Assembly (NCBI RefSeq): GCF_041296385.1
Contig: NC_091015.1
Span: 51,092,345 to 51,156,344 of the forward strand
DNA: 64,000 bases
Direction: 5' to 3'
Origin: Aphelocoma coerulescens
Taxonomy: Eukaryota; Chordata; Aves; Passeriformes; Corvidae
Made by a program: the position numbers and the translations under genes. The stretch's first letter is position 1, and each line of letters begins with the position of its first letter. The notes beneath the pieces were generated by a model, which was not told where the DNA came from, searched no databases, and was given only the letters and a program-made list of their open reading frames with translations. Positions 1 to 11,600 of the stretch are shown here, piece after piece.

Positions 1-3000
1 AGCATAATTAATCAGTACTTGTCTCCTATTCTGTACACCAATGCAGCCTCCCATCTTCCCAGGCACATTTGATAACTAATTTATCTCCTTCTGCAATCCA
101 AATAATCTTATCCCTACGGAACAATCTGGGTGACATAATTCAAATTCCCACGCATGGAAACTCAAAAGGGGCATTGGAAGAGCTGTCCTTGCGCATCCTT
201 GGTACCACAGCCGCTCTGCCACATGTACATACAGAAATAGATGTAAGACTGTGTATATCTGACTTGAGCAAAAGAGAAAGAAGAAGGAGGAAATTGTATC
301 CTCAGAGAATCACTGCTGCTCTTCAGCTCTCACCACCAATGCTGCCTCTTTTTGTACCTGGTCCTGACTCTTAGGAGTATGAAGCCAGTCACAGTCCAGA
401 GAAGCAGCAGCCCTGCTTTTGAGGTCACTCAATCAGAAGTCAGGAGACACAAAACATACAATTACAAAAAGTACAACAGACAAATCTGGGGATTTTCCCC
501 ATGCAAAAAATCTCACATGTATCATATAGAGAAAAAAAGCATTCAGCGTGTTGTAAGTGCCCTTTTGTAATTATAACTTGCCACATTGTCACGATTTCTT
601 ACTCTGTATTTACTATTCTGTTTTGCTGCTGCAGAGTTTCCTCTATTGCAATCAGTGTGGGTGTCTGGAGTGTGAGCTGTTAAGATTTCTGCTCCTCCCC
701 TCACATCAATATGCTGGCAGTTATCATAAGCAGCTACAGTACAGATCCTGGTTAGAGATTTGCAAGATCTCACACAAATATGTAAGGGTCACTAGAAGGG
801 ATAATTATTTTTCACTTAAACAGAAAATTTAAGGAATATGTACATACGATTTAATGGGAATAAATAAACAGAACAAAGAAAAGGTGCAAATTCTTTGTGG
901 GTTTATAAGCCTTATGTAAGCAAGACAATGTAGTGAAGCATCCACTGAAACACAATTCTTTAAAATTAATTTAGAGGAGAACTCAATGGACTTGGAAAAA
1001 GCAAAGAACATGTTATGCAGAATTGCTATACTCACCTAAAGTAAAGGAAAAAATATTCCTCACATTTTGGATACATCCTTTCCCTCAACATGTAAATAAA
1101 AAGGAAAACCAAGATAATTTTAAAAGAACAAGATCTATATATTTATATATATTTTTATAGACTCGTCTATATCAACCCATAATTGACCTTGCTTTGTAGA
1201 TAATCACTTACAAAAGGTTAACTTCTCAAGAAATTAAGAGGGCTCAGACAAAAATATAGTGATATTTTTTTACCAGAGGCCAAATCACAGCTTGTCATAT
1301 AAAGCAGCCCCATATTACCTTCTACTTTGTTCCCTTCTTGTGGGTGCCTCACAAAGCATTTCCATGTTACACAAGGGCGCACCCAAAGTTCAGATAAAGA
1401 GGAATCCTGCAATTGTTCTTCTTTATTTAGAAGGCATGAAACACACATCAACACAAGATAAAAAATTCGATGTTCTTTAAGGAGCATTAAAGAGGAGCAA
1501 CGTCTGCAGCTTATGTACTTTTGTGTGTATTTTAACGGCAAAATACCAGCACACAGGCATTCCTCAAGGAACTTGCGGGAATTTTATCAGTGGATCATTT
1601 CCAGTCCCTCCAACATTGCGTCTCTGCCGTCAGCGACTAATGAGTTAAAGATGATAAATACCATTAACAAAGGAAAGAGGATCTTTCCTTTGTTTCCCAA
1701 AGAATGCGGAAGCCTGAATTCTGGCAATGTATTTTTATATTCAGCAAAGTTCCCTAAGCGGGCAATTTTGCTTCTAGCTTTGTTTATTATTCTACCTTAA
1801 AAAAATTATGCTTTGATTATCCAGACGGTAATCATACTATAAAAGTAATTAAAATTTTTATTTCCTATCACTGATTGTATCTGTATGTGTATTTTCCCCT
1901 TGCAGAAAAATAAGGGGAAAATGTACACTAAAATGTACACTAACACCTCAAAATCCATATAGTCTGACTTCATTTCATGGAGAAAGAAGAATTATATATA
2001 ATCTCAATCACAATCAGTCATTAAATATTAAGCCACCAAACATGCATAGGAACAGCATTTCAGATGTTAAATTTTCCACTGATTATCCAAAAGGGGCCCA
2101 AATAAACCGCTCATGCCACAAACAAACAAAAAAAAATGGTTTCAGGTTTGTTGGTTTTCTGTATAAACTATAAAACATAAAGCTTGGCCCTACCATCTCT
2201 CCTTATGCTAGTTAATGTTTGGGTCTTCAGTTAATTCTGAAGGGGTTGTTTTACAGAGCCAGGAGAAAAGGATTCATTGAGCACTAACAGCAGTCATAGC
2301 TTCACACACCAATTTCACAAAGAAAGGTCTCAATGATATAAATAATGTATACATTCATAACAGAATTTACTGAACAGACTATAAGTTAGCAAAATATCAA
2401 TAAAAACCATTGACTCAAGTATCTGATTAAAAACACAGAGCATTTTATTGTTCTTTTGAACCTGTCAGTTATGAGCCTTATTGACCTTTTCTGTAATGAG
2501 GGGGCAAATGTTCTGTGTTATTCCACAAACAAAATTACCAGAAGTAACAGACAGCAAATTTCCCCAAGAAAAATGGCTCTGTTTTTAAAAGTTATTTGCA
2601 AAAGTGTTCACATTTTAAAATTAAACACATTTAACTAATAAAATCTGCACATTTCTATTTGAAGACAAAATGATATTAGCATTACACTGCAATTCTATGA
2701 GAAAGATAAGAAGAACAATCAATATATTTAAAAAAGACAACTGTCTGCAAGTATAGGATGGACTAATAAAAGGGAAAAAACCTAAAGTTTTACAAAAAGT
2801 GCAGTTTCACCTGTAAATCTTTTTTCCCCCCCTTCAAGTTTCACATATATTTTTAAAATAGTTTAATTTCTACCTCTTAGCTTTGGATGCCATTAGAGAA
2901 AGAAAACATTTGAGGAATAAATCTTATACATATTTATGCTTTTAAATTATGCCAGATAGTCAAGTTATTAACATGCCAGTTTAACACAGGTCTAGTCGAA

Positions 3001-4100
3001 ACCACGCGGTACCATTTTAAGTGAGGCACCTGCTCTGTCAGTGCACATACACAAGGACAGTGTCTCGGTATAGAAAAGAGAAGAATGCAGTACAGCAAGG
3101 GGTAAGTCAGAGGCAAGTTGTACTTCAAGTTTTCAATGAATGTGGGGGAAGAGTAAGGTCCATCCATCCTACTCAGAAGGCTGTCTGCTGAAATCCCATA
3201 AACTGGCTTACGCAGCACTTCCAAGAACAACCTGCTCACACCTCTGTTGTTTCCTTCTACCTGGTGTACCCTCATCTTGCTGAAAAAACAGATGCAACCT
3301 GATTCTCAGCTGAAGGGCTTACGGTAGTGTATACAGCAGACATCATGCTTCCCTATATAATGTGGTGTTCCTGGCCGTCAGATACTGTTGGTCATTTGCA
3401 TATATAGTAATGGCAGAATAAAAACAGCAGGGAAGTAACTGCTCTGTCTCTTTCTTTCCAAGGAGTTACACTACCTTTCTGCACATTTCTAAACTTTTAA
3501 CTGGAATAATGCAGAGGGTGGAAGCAGCTGAAAAGGATCTGGACCTCATACCAGGATTTTTCTCCCTGCATATCTTTGACAAGCTAGCAGAGCGCATACC
3601 TCTACATTTAAATACAAATAGGAAGACTACATTGCAAAGGAGGTGCACACAAGGACAGATGTTCACATCTCATACTGGACTGGAGGCAACCCTAAACCTG
3701 CATGATAGGAATACATCTGATACAGAACCATTCATAAAGACCTTTTGCCATACACTGTGACCACTAATATTTTATCGCTGCTTTTGCAGAGTAATCTGCA
3801 ATTAAAGAGGTAGCATGAAGAAAGAAATATTTTTAAGTCCTTCTGGTATAACCCACCCCCTGAGTTAAATGCTGACAGCTACAGAAAGAACACACAGCAC
3901 TATCTATTCAGAGGCAGCACCGTGAATACATTCAATTAAAACTGCGAAGCATAATCTTGAAAAAGGGGATACAGCAACTACATTTCCCACCAGGAGCCAG
4001 ACCGCACCTCAAGTGATACACTACATGCTCTTGCAAGGTGGAATATTTCTTCCTTCCCATGACAGAAAATAAAAGAAAAAAATCTTACAGAGGAGGAAAC
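1..4100. other. AT-rich non-coding stretch, no gene recognised
   Basis: No open frame here has a recognisable domain, and the frames are short and interrupted. I see no transposon. Small items are a TA-rich run near 1,135-1,160, a 12-bp exact tandem duplication at 1,918-1,941, and a splice-donor-like TTTAG|GTGAGTA on the minus strand with its exon end at 1,036. This could be intron of a minus-strand gene starting in the CpG island near 19 kb, or intergenic DNA. Confidence 0.6.
1918..1941. repeat. 12-bp exact tandem duplication
   Basis: The unit AAAATGTACACT occurs twice head to tail with no spacer. This is seen directly. It is most simply a slippage duplication in AT-rich DNA, and no function is implied. 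Confidence 0.8.
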
Positions 4101-4106
4101 ACTTAC

Positions 4107-4517
4107 CTTAATTTCTTTTTTTTTTTTTTTGGGGGGGGGGATCAACAAAAGAGCCTGTCTCCAGCGAACCTCGAACAGCAAATGCATCTGAGGAGATGCC
4201 GGTGATAGCGAGCGGAGCCGTGAGGCAGCACCGAGGCAGGGGCAACTGTGGCCGTGCCCCCTTTCCCGGCAGCAGGCATGACAATGCGCGAACACCCCCT
4301 CCACGGCACAGCAGGCAACTGTAGCCAGGAGACAGAGGTGCTTAAATTAGAAAACCGCTGCCAGAGGAAATAAACGGGAACCACAGCGACCCCCTCGACC
4401 CCAGCAGCTATCAAATCCGGGAAGATATAGTGCACATCTGTTTTACGAGGCCCCCAGGGAGCTCCTACTCCAGCTACTTACCCTGTCTGCATTATTAATA
4501 GATGTTAATGGCGCCAT
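4107..4517 (-). other. Candidate alternative first exon with two splice donors
   Basis: On the minus strand an ATG at 4,517-4,515 opens twelve codons (MAPLTSINNADR) that end exactly at a consensus donor, GACAGG|GTAAGT, with the last exon base at 4,482. A second strong donor, TTAAG|GTAAGTG, ends at 4,107. The stretch 4,140-4,440 between them is clearly richer in GC and CpG than its surroundings, as expected for a 5' exon. A TATAAAG box lies just upstream at 4,548-4,542, but a start 30 bases below it would fall at or beyond the ATG. The real start would therefore have to be further upstream, or the ATG is not the one used. I do not recognise the peptide. It could also be a conserved regulatory element with chance splice-like sites. 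Confidence 0.3.
4116..4140. repeat. T15-G10 homopolymer junction
   Basis: Fifteen T are followed directly by ten G. It lies nine bases from the donor ending at 4,107, inside the candidate exon if that donor is used. Such tracts are prone to length errors in sequencing and to length polymorphism, so the exact length should not be trusted. Confidence 0.9.
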
Positions 4518-4519
4518 TA
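4506..4519. repeat. 14-bp perfect palindrome over the candidate ATG
   Basis: TAATGGCGCCATTA is its own reverse complement. It joins two TAAT homeodomain-type half sites around a GGCGCC core and contains an ATG on each strand. About four perfect 14-bp palindromes are expected by chance in 64 kb, so its interest comes only from its position. Confidence 0.85.
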
Positions 4520-4541
4520 TATCGAAAAGAAGCCTCTTCCT

Positions 4542-4548
4542 CTTTATA
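4542..4548 (-). promoter_or_regulatory. TATA-box-like element before the candidate exon
   Basis: The minus strand reads TATAAAG within an A/T-rich context, about 25 bases before the ATG at 4,517. The match to a TATA box is good. The distance to the ATG is too short for a normal 5' UTR, which weakens the case for this exact promoter. Confidence 0.3.
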
Positions 4549-4619
4549 ATATGGAAATTCCAAAATTCCAAGTTAGGTTTGTTTGTGGTTTTGTAATTAA
4601 AAAAAAAGGAAGCAAAAAA

Positions 4620-5690
4620 CCCTGCATACCATGAGGCAGCAAACAGCTTCTTGGTCCTGCAAACTGCAGAGCTGCACCCTCTCCCTTCACCCTGCCTTCC
4701 CCAGTCATCCTCAATATACTGATTTGGTAGACAAAATCGATACAAAGCAGCAAACAACTGCAATAAAGCGAACAGACAGACAAAGACTTCCTGCCATAAG
4801 GCAACTCCTGAATACACAATTTTCTTTTTAATAATGTTCTGAAATTTTTCAGCTAGAGCACATACATGTATTCCAATGAAAATGATGCAGTATAAAGAAC
4901 AGCATAATCCCACAAAGTTCCTATTTTTCTAACCCAAATACATAGTTTATTTCTTCAGCAGGAGTTATCTGTCACCTGAAAAAGTGTTATTTAGACTGAC
5001 TCCATGATAAAGTATCTTCTGTCAAGCCTTTGATTTAGTTGATGAATAAAGGAATGTGATCCTAAAGTATCCCTAGGCTGTGTTTTTGTTAATGCCTGGA
5101 TTTCCTCCGGGTCCATTCATCCTCAAGGTAGGTGTACTGCAGTCATGCACCAAAGTGTCAAAAGACCTTCCACAAAAGATATTGACCTATTTTAATCTGA
5201 TCCATGTATAAATGCAATGGAGCTACCACTGGGAATAAAGTGAACCAAAGATGTATTTTTAACCCCTTTATAGCACAGTTCACAAGAGGAACAAATGCAC
5301 ATCCGTAACAAACATACCCTCAAAGACTGTAGGAGAATGCAGTTTGCTTTAACTGGATCTCTTCCACTGATGTTAAGAGTCATGTGAAATGCTACCGCTT
5401 TGCAGACAGCCAGGCACATCTCTGCACTTTAGCATTGCTATCCGATAATTTTGACCAGCTTTAAAAAAAAAAATTAAAATTAAAATCCAGAAATGCCAAA
5501 ACGGTAGCTGACTTACCCAAGTCAGCTTTTACTCTGCTACACAAAATACCAATTTAAACTCAAATATAAAAACACCTCAACGCCTCAAACTGCAGAGGAA
5601 AAGAAAAAGCCATCCTTAAGGATGGAAATACCCCAGCATTAATTGCACGATGAAATTTTTGCATGTGTGGGGGTAGGCTGGGGAGAGCGA
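4620..5690. other. Non-coding stretch, no gene recognised
   Basis: No credible coding region or transposon. At 5,506-5,527 there is a 9-bp perfect inverted repeat with a 4-base loop (ACCC) whose minus strand contains GTAAGT. Several such repeats are expected by chance at this size. A-rich tracts occur near 5,463-5,485. Confidence 0.55.
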
Positions 5691-5995
5691 ACGTGTCAAG
5701 AATCACCTTCTTGTGCTGCAGATGCATGCTGCAGCTGTTTGCTGGCTTTCCACAAATGAATGAAAAGTGCCGCTAATTCTTCCAAGACAAATGTAACCGA
5801 TTGGCTTTGTTGACTGCTTGCCTCTGTGGCTTTTGAGACCACGCAAGTACGCTGCAGACGCAAAATCACAGGGTCTGGCTGTATTAACTGAATTACAGAC
5901 AGCGCTGATGTGATCATCTTCATCTCTCTCTCGCGCTCTCTAATTATTTATCCAGATCAAGCCTGACTGCTGGAAAATTAGCTCTCTACAGGAGG
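5690..5995. promoter_or_regulatory. Candidate conserved non-coding element or cryptic exon
   Basis: This block stands out from its AT-rich surroundings by mixed composition, a CTGCAG-ATGCATG-CTGCAG near-palindrome at 5,717-5,735, a pyrimidine run with CG steps near 5,928-5,940, and TAATTA within TCTAATTATTTATCC. The minus strand is open for 75 codons (5,923-5,696), with leucine- and glutamine-rich stretches such as LEELAALFIHLWKASKQLQ, and ends near a weak donor-like AAG|GTGATT. No domain is recognised. I favour regulatory DNA over protein, but this rests on appearance, not alignment. Confidence 0.25.
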
Positions 5996-8573
5996 TAACC
6001 GAGCTGAAAGGTTCTTTTTACCAAGAAATGATGGGCTGGCCTCTAGCAGTACATATGCCAGTGTGCAGTTGTAAGGAAATGTCACAAGATGTAAATTTGC
6101 AAGTAGATTTCTCATCCTCCCAGAAAAAGAAATAAGACATTTTTAGAAGATATAAATATATTTATATATATATTTCTACAGGCACACAAAATAAGTAACT
6201 GCCCAAATTCCTGACCCTGAATTCCTTAGAAGAATTTATTTTAAATGGAAAGAGAGATGTATATTGGTCACATCTTCTTTTCATCGCTTTGCACAGTCAG
6301 TCCCACTTGCCTGTCTATGAACAAGTTCATAGTATTTCACTTGCACAAGATTTTCACTTCTTGCCAGAAACTGCAATGAGACCAAGTTTTAGTTCCGATG
6401 CTTAGGGGGAGAAAAGACAGCAGCATTTTAGTCACTGGATCAAACCTACCCACAGCAGAATGAACAAAGCATAAAAAACCAGGATAATAGAATTTTTTTA
6501 AGCTCAAGATACTGTTTTAGCCTGTAGCAATCTAAAAGCAACAGTGAAGGTAATTTTTTTAAAGTTAAATAAATGGAAAATAAAAAGTGTTAAACCTGTG
6601 AGACAAACAAGGGTGGTTTAAAAGGAATAGCTTTGAAATTATTTTCCAATTAGCGATACTGTCATTACAAGTCAATTTGCTGTACTGCACACGTATATGG
6701 ATGTACATGTTTTTAATACACTTTAATGCACACTTTGGTCCAATTCTAGTCACATGGAGGCCAGTATAAATTTTAGTGCTAGACAGATTTAACTTACCAT
6801 TCGAAGCATTAAACACACAGAACATTGACATTAAAACAATGCAGCAGTATGAAACAAATATGCTGATTTTGATACCTACAACCTTTGGAAGTTAATTGTT
6901 TGAAAAGCAAAAAAAGAAGCAGATTCCAGGCTGAATCCCTCTGCTTGCTGCACTTGCAGCAGTTTCAGCATGTCAAGCCTTCCTCGATCTTTTAATTGCA
7001 TTGGGTGTTATGCATGCCAGGGATGGGTGAGAATAGTTGTCAACCCACCTGACTGCAGAACAAAGAGCATTTTTTCTTCCAGCATTTGTTACTGATGCTT
7101 GAGCCACACCCTGCGTCCTTACAGAACACACTCTTTCTCACATTTTCCTTTTTCCTACCCACACAGAGAGACGATTTCTTCCCAATAATAAAATAATAGC
7201 CATTCTCTAGAATTACTACGTTGGGTTTCACCTTTTTTTTTAATCCCCTGCGGGTTGACTTTTGAGGGACCGAGGGGGACTGTGGGTGCTGCTGCGTTTT
7301 CCACAGTGTAGGGAGTCCCTGAGCTGGGATGCCTCAGCTGGATGCCTCAGCATTCCACAACCTGGCTCTCCTAGCCCTGCTTGGGATGACGCTGGAGGAT
7401 GAGGGGCCTCACCCTGCTCACCCAGTCACAGGAGCAGGAGGGCACAGCCTCCAGAGGATTTGAGGGCAGAATAATAAAAAAAAAAACCCCAACCAACCGA
7501 ACAAAAAACCCCAAAACCTAATGCTAAAACAAGAGGGAAACCCCTTGCCTGGCCCCCCCTACCCACCAGCCCCAGGCACCTGCCTGTGGGGTCAAAACAC
7601 TCTGGGTGGCATTAACCCCTAATAGCTATTTGCCAAACCATGTGCTGTTCCCTATCACACCCCCTTAAATCCTCCAACAGCTGTCAGTTTGCAAGGTTGA
7701 ACTCCTCCTGCTCTGCACAAAGACCCTTCTGCCTTTCCTTTTTTTGCCTATATTCCCATCAGCACTGCAAATCACACACACTGGTCTCTCCAGAACCAGA
7801 TACAAGAACAAAACCTCTTGCAGGCTGGCTACACAATACACAGAAACCTACCATGTTTTTTGCAGATTTGTATAAACAGGCATATTCCTGACTGGATCTA
7901 TTTACAAAATGCCCAAGCAATGTAAAGCTAGATGCAGACAATGCATAAACTGGTACCTGCAAAGCAACTAACATCCCTTTTCCTGCCCGTTAGAAAAAAT
8001 CTCCTCCATCAGCTAAATTATCTATTCCAAAAAGTCTGGAGGCAATCAAACACCACAGCTTCTAACATTGCCCCCACCAACCATCTCATGAGGTGTAGCA
8101 ACAACTTGGCTGTGGTTTTGGTGGCTCCATACCAGTGGGTAGGTCCTAAGCATCTTTAGAGTCAACAAGGCAGCCTTGTCCCTCTGCATTTCCTGATGCA
8201 TCAAAGTTACACTTTCTGACCTAATAAAAGTAGCAGGAATGGTAGCTTTCACTAAGTTTCAGGGCAGGTGGAGGTAAGGAATGGTATGATTTAGCCTGGA
8301 TTATCTTTGCAAGCAGCTGTAGAGGGATTACGTTTTTTTTCCTGTTTCCCTGACAAGAGCACATGCATCCAATGTGCTTCCCAATCCTAGCCCAGCTGGC
8401 CAAAACGGCTTAAGAATGAGCAGTGCTATGGCCTCTGTGAGGTTTGGTCTAGAACTTTTTTTGTTTGTTTTAAAAAGAGCTTTTGTTCAGCTGTTCCTTG
8501 GTATTTGATATGTTATCATCCACCAGGCATGCACCACCGAAGGGAAGCCGCGGTGCTCTTGGGCTGTGGCTGA
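5996..8573. other. Non-coding stretch, no gene recognised
   Basis: AT-rich with a TA run near 6,150-6,175. A minus donor-like AATG|GTAAGTT (exon end 6,798) follows a short open frame from 6,831 but has no other exon support. A 13-14 bp near-tandem duplication (GATGCCTCAGCT type) lies at 7,323-7,349, and an A-then-C-rich low-complexity tract at 7,475-7,520. No transposon is recognised. Confidence 0.55.
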
Positions 8574-8609
8574 ATTCTGCGTCAAACAGAAAACCGTTTG
8601 ACGCAGAAT
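8574..8609. repeat. Perfect 14-bp inverted repeat (hairpin)
   Basis: The left arm ATTCTGCGTCAAAC (8,574-8,587) and the right arm GTTTGACGCAGAAT (8,596-8,609) are exact reverse complements across the 8-base loop AGAAAACC. Each arm carries one CpG in a TGCGTCA/TGACGCA context, which resembles a bZIP half site. By my estimate, arms this long and this close are expected well under once in a 64-kb sequence. There is no T-run or gene end beside it, so I do not call it a terminator. Confidence 0.9.
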
Positions 8610-11600
8610 CAAAGAAACTGTTGCCACTTTAACCTTCGAGATGCAGAAAAATAAAACCCTTTTAACTTCTGGTCACATGATTCTTGAATAACCAGCAAAG
8701 CCAGCTTTAAAAAAAAAAAATTAAAAAAAAAAATCTGTATATCCCTGGACACTTTAGACTGCCAACTGCTGAATGTTCCTGTTACTATTTTGAAATAGGA
8801 TGTGGGTGGAGGTACCTACTAAAGCTTTCTACTGCTGCTGCCACCACTGCTGCTAATGGGGTAGGTGTTTCCAGAAATCCCTGCTCCTAAGGAGAAGCCT
8901 GAACTTGCATCTGTGCCTTTGCTGGGGCACATTGAAGACAGGATTTTCTTGCACCATCTGTTATTTGCATCACCGCTGCATGGGGATGCCAGCCTGTGAC
9001 AGCACCCAGACCTGCTGCAGGCACAGCAGCAGCCAGGGAAGAACGAGGTGAGCCATGAAGGGAAGTCACCAAGACTGGGATGGCCACTGAGAAACAGGCA
9101 GGCAGCAGAGTATGTGACACTGATATGACTGGGCAGGATCTGACAGTTGCCATGAAAAACCCCACACTTTCCACGAGACAGCAGATTAGTGGCTTTTAAA
9201 GCACCTTGCTGGTGAAGGCATCACAGTATGGGAGTATGGGAGGAGGGACTCACACCCCCAACTCCACAGGCTTACTCCGCTGTGAGTTGCCACACTTTTC
9301 AGTTGGACCTCACAAGGATTTATACGCACTGGACACACATGGCACAAAATCAGCAGCTTCCCTCCCCCAGCTGGTGGCAGTGACCAGAGGTCCTGCCTGT
9401 ATCTCTGGGGCAGTACAGCTACCAGACAGCAGCAGACCTTTCCCGATGCACTTGTCTGTGCAGCACACTGCACCCTGCTAGATGCCCATTTGCACTCAGA
9501 TGGAAGTGTTTGCTGAATTTTCGTGGAGCCTTCAACTCGTTTTCCTGACACTGCTGGATTGTCTTTTAAACTCATCAACCCTGCTCAAGACTTAGGCAAA
9601 TGGGCTTTACACAGTCACTTTTATGTCGCTGAAAACATATCTGAAGGAAAGGCAGGAGGTCTCCAGAGTACTGGCACTGCATGAATAGATAACAAGCCCT
9701 AAAATAAAAAGCAGTACAGAGCAGCACAGCTCTCAATATAAACAGGTATGTGAATATTCAGCACCTTTCTTAGAGATCTAATGTTGAACCTGGGCAGTTT
9801 ATCCCCTTTTCAGCAAAGTAGCTGTACCTGCTGAAACCAAAAGAAGAAAACCAGCAGATTTTAGTGGGAATAGAACTGAACTAGCAAGCACCAGGACTTG
9901 TTAGTTTTTAGAGTATACAAGTGTGCTGATAATCCCATTACCATTCAACCTTTGCACCCCTCAAACACGCTATTTGTTGCCCAGCTGGACACCAGCCTCC
10001 TGGCACATGGACAGCAAGAAGATGCTCCCAGGTTCCCTGTACCTGGTGCACCTACAAGCCCTGGTGAGTCCCCTGCAACACCTGGGTGATCCACCAGTTC
10101 CCTTTTCTGACATATGCTGCATCTTCCCTCTCAGAAAACTCACCTCCCACCGTCTTTCCCTGGAAGGAATCTTAATCCTTCTGACCTTTCTGAATACAAG
10201 TCCTTCCACTCTTTATTTTCTTAAATAATCCCTATCTCTGGTTGTGGTCAGGCATACTTATTTTTTCCACTTTCCATTCTTCCCACGAATTTCAACACTC
10301 TGTGTGAGTGTAAAGTTGTTGCTGTAGGTCTTTGGGAGTCTTTACCTCTCTCCCAACCTCCTTTACTTCCTCTGAAATCACTTTCCTACTTAAAAAAGCC
10401 TGCAAGCTGTTTCTCGACCATACCCAATCCTCCCATCGCTTTGTCAGGAGCGCTGGACTGTCTTTTACAGTCAGAGACAGTGATGATAAATGACAGCCTC
10501 CATAATCCAGCAAGTGCTGCTGTCCAGGGGCAAAAGTCACAGGCAGATGTGGAGCCTGCCCACTGAGAACACTGCAGAGGGAAGAGGGCACATCACTCAC
10601 AGCAGTAAATCCCATCCATGCTCCGGCTGCTCAGCTCCAAGCAGTATCAAAGCCCCCTTTGCAGGCTACAGAGCACACAGTGCTTTTGAGTCTTCTCTTG
10701 CCAGCAGACTTCATTTTCACTTAAAACACTAAACAAGGAAAAAAGCATCTTCCATTCTCCAAAAGAAGGCTGCACGCAACCGTGTACACTCCCCATTTCA
10801 GCAGCTCTGATATTGACAGCCAGCTGGATAATGCATTCAAGCACTCTGGGGATCAAACCCTTTATCCAGGAAATCTGTCTCTGTTTGCTGAAGGAGCCCC
10901 TGGTGAACAGGTTTTGAGGAGTGGAGATTCAAGCCATGCTTCCCACCTCACTCCTAACCAAAGTGGGTTAGGAAGCAGGAGTGCCAGCCAGAAGCAGACT
11001 GCACTTCTTCCCAAAGAATCACAAACAACTTTACAAATATTAGACCTCACAGCTCGCTTGGAAGAAGTCAATAAACATCATTTCTACCACCTTACCCAAG
11101 TTTTGCTGAAAAAGCAATGCTAGAGGGAAGCTTATCTATGTGTCCAAGGTCAGGCTGGGCATCTGTGACAGATTGAGCCGTTTTAAGTCCCTGCACATCC
11201 AGCCTTCAGTCCTAGAATCAGACACCACACAGTGCCTCTAACTTTTAAAGAAGAAGCATTGAAAGAAAAGAAAAAACTTTTACAGCCTAGCTGAAAACCC
11301 ACTGGAAGACCTGATGAGTTTATACTTCTGAAATCAGCTGCAACACCATCCTCCCCTTTGGGAGCAAGCTTTGCCCTGCCAGTACCAGTTCCAAGTTCCA
11401 CAGGCTGTGCCCGTCCTCAATGGCTCTTAGAACCAGTAACATATCAGACTGGGGTGGGGGCAAAGCAGGGCATAACTCGCACTAGGAGTGCCAGGGGTTT
11501 GTCCAGTCTTCTGTCTGGTCCTTCCTTGGCTCCCTTGGACCTGTGCATCAGTCAAGAGCAGATTTAAAGGTACAGCCACCAGCATCTTCACCAATACCAT

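Noticed and set aside
4443..4913. Open frame of 156 codons on minus around the candidate exon
   Set aside because: It reads past the donor at 4,481 and includes a poly-A-encoded phenylalanine/lysine stretch and a mixed hydrophobic N-terminal part. No domain. Only the 12-codon segment is kept as a candidate.
5506..5527. 9-bp inverted repeat with a 4-base loop around GTAAGT
   Set aside because: Several repeats of this size are expected by chance. The donor-like site has no exon support.
6798..6831. Short minus frame ending at a donor-like GTAAGT
   Set aside because: No promoter signal, no GC rise and no second site, unlike the 4.1-4.5 kb candidate.
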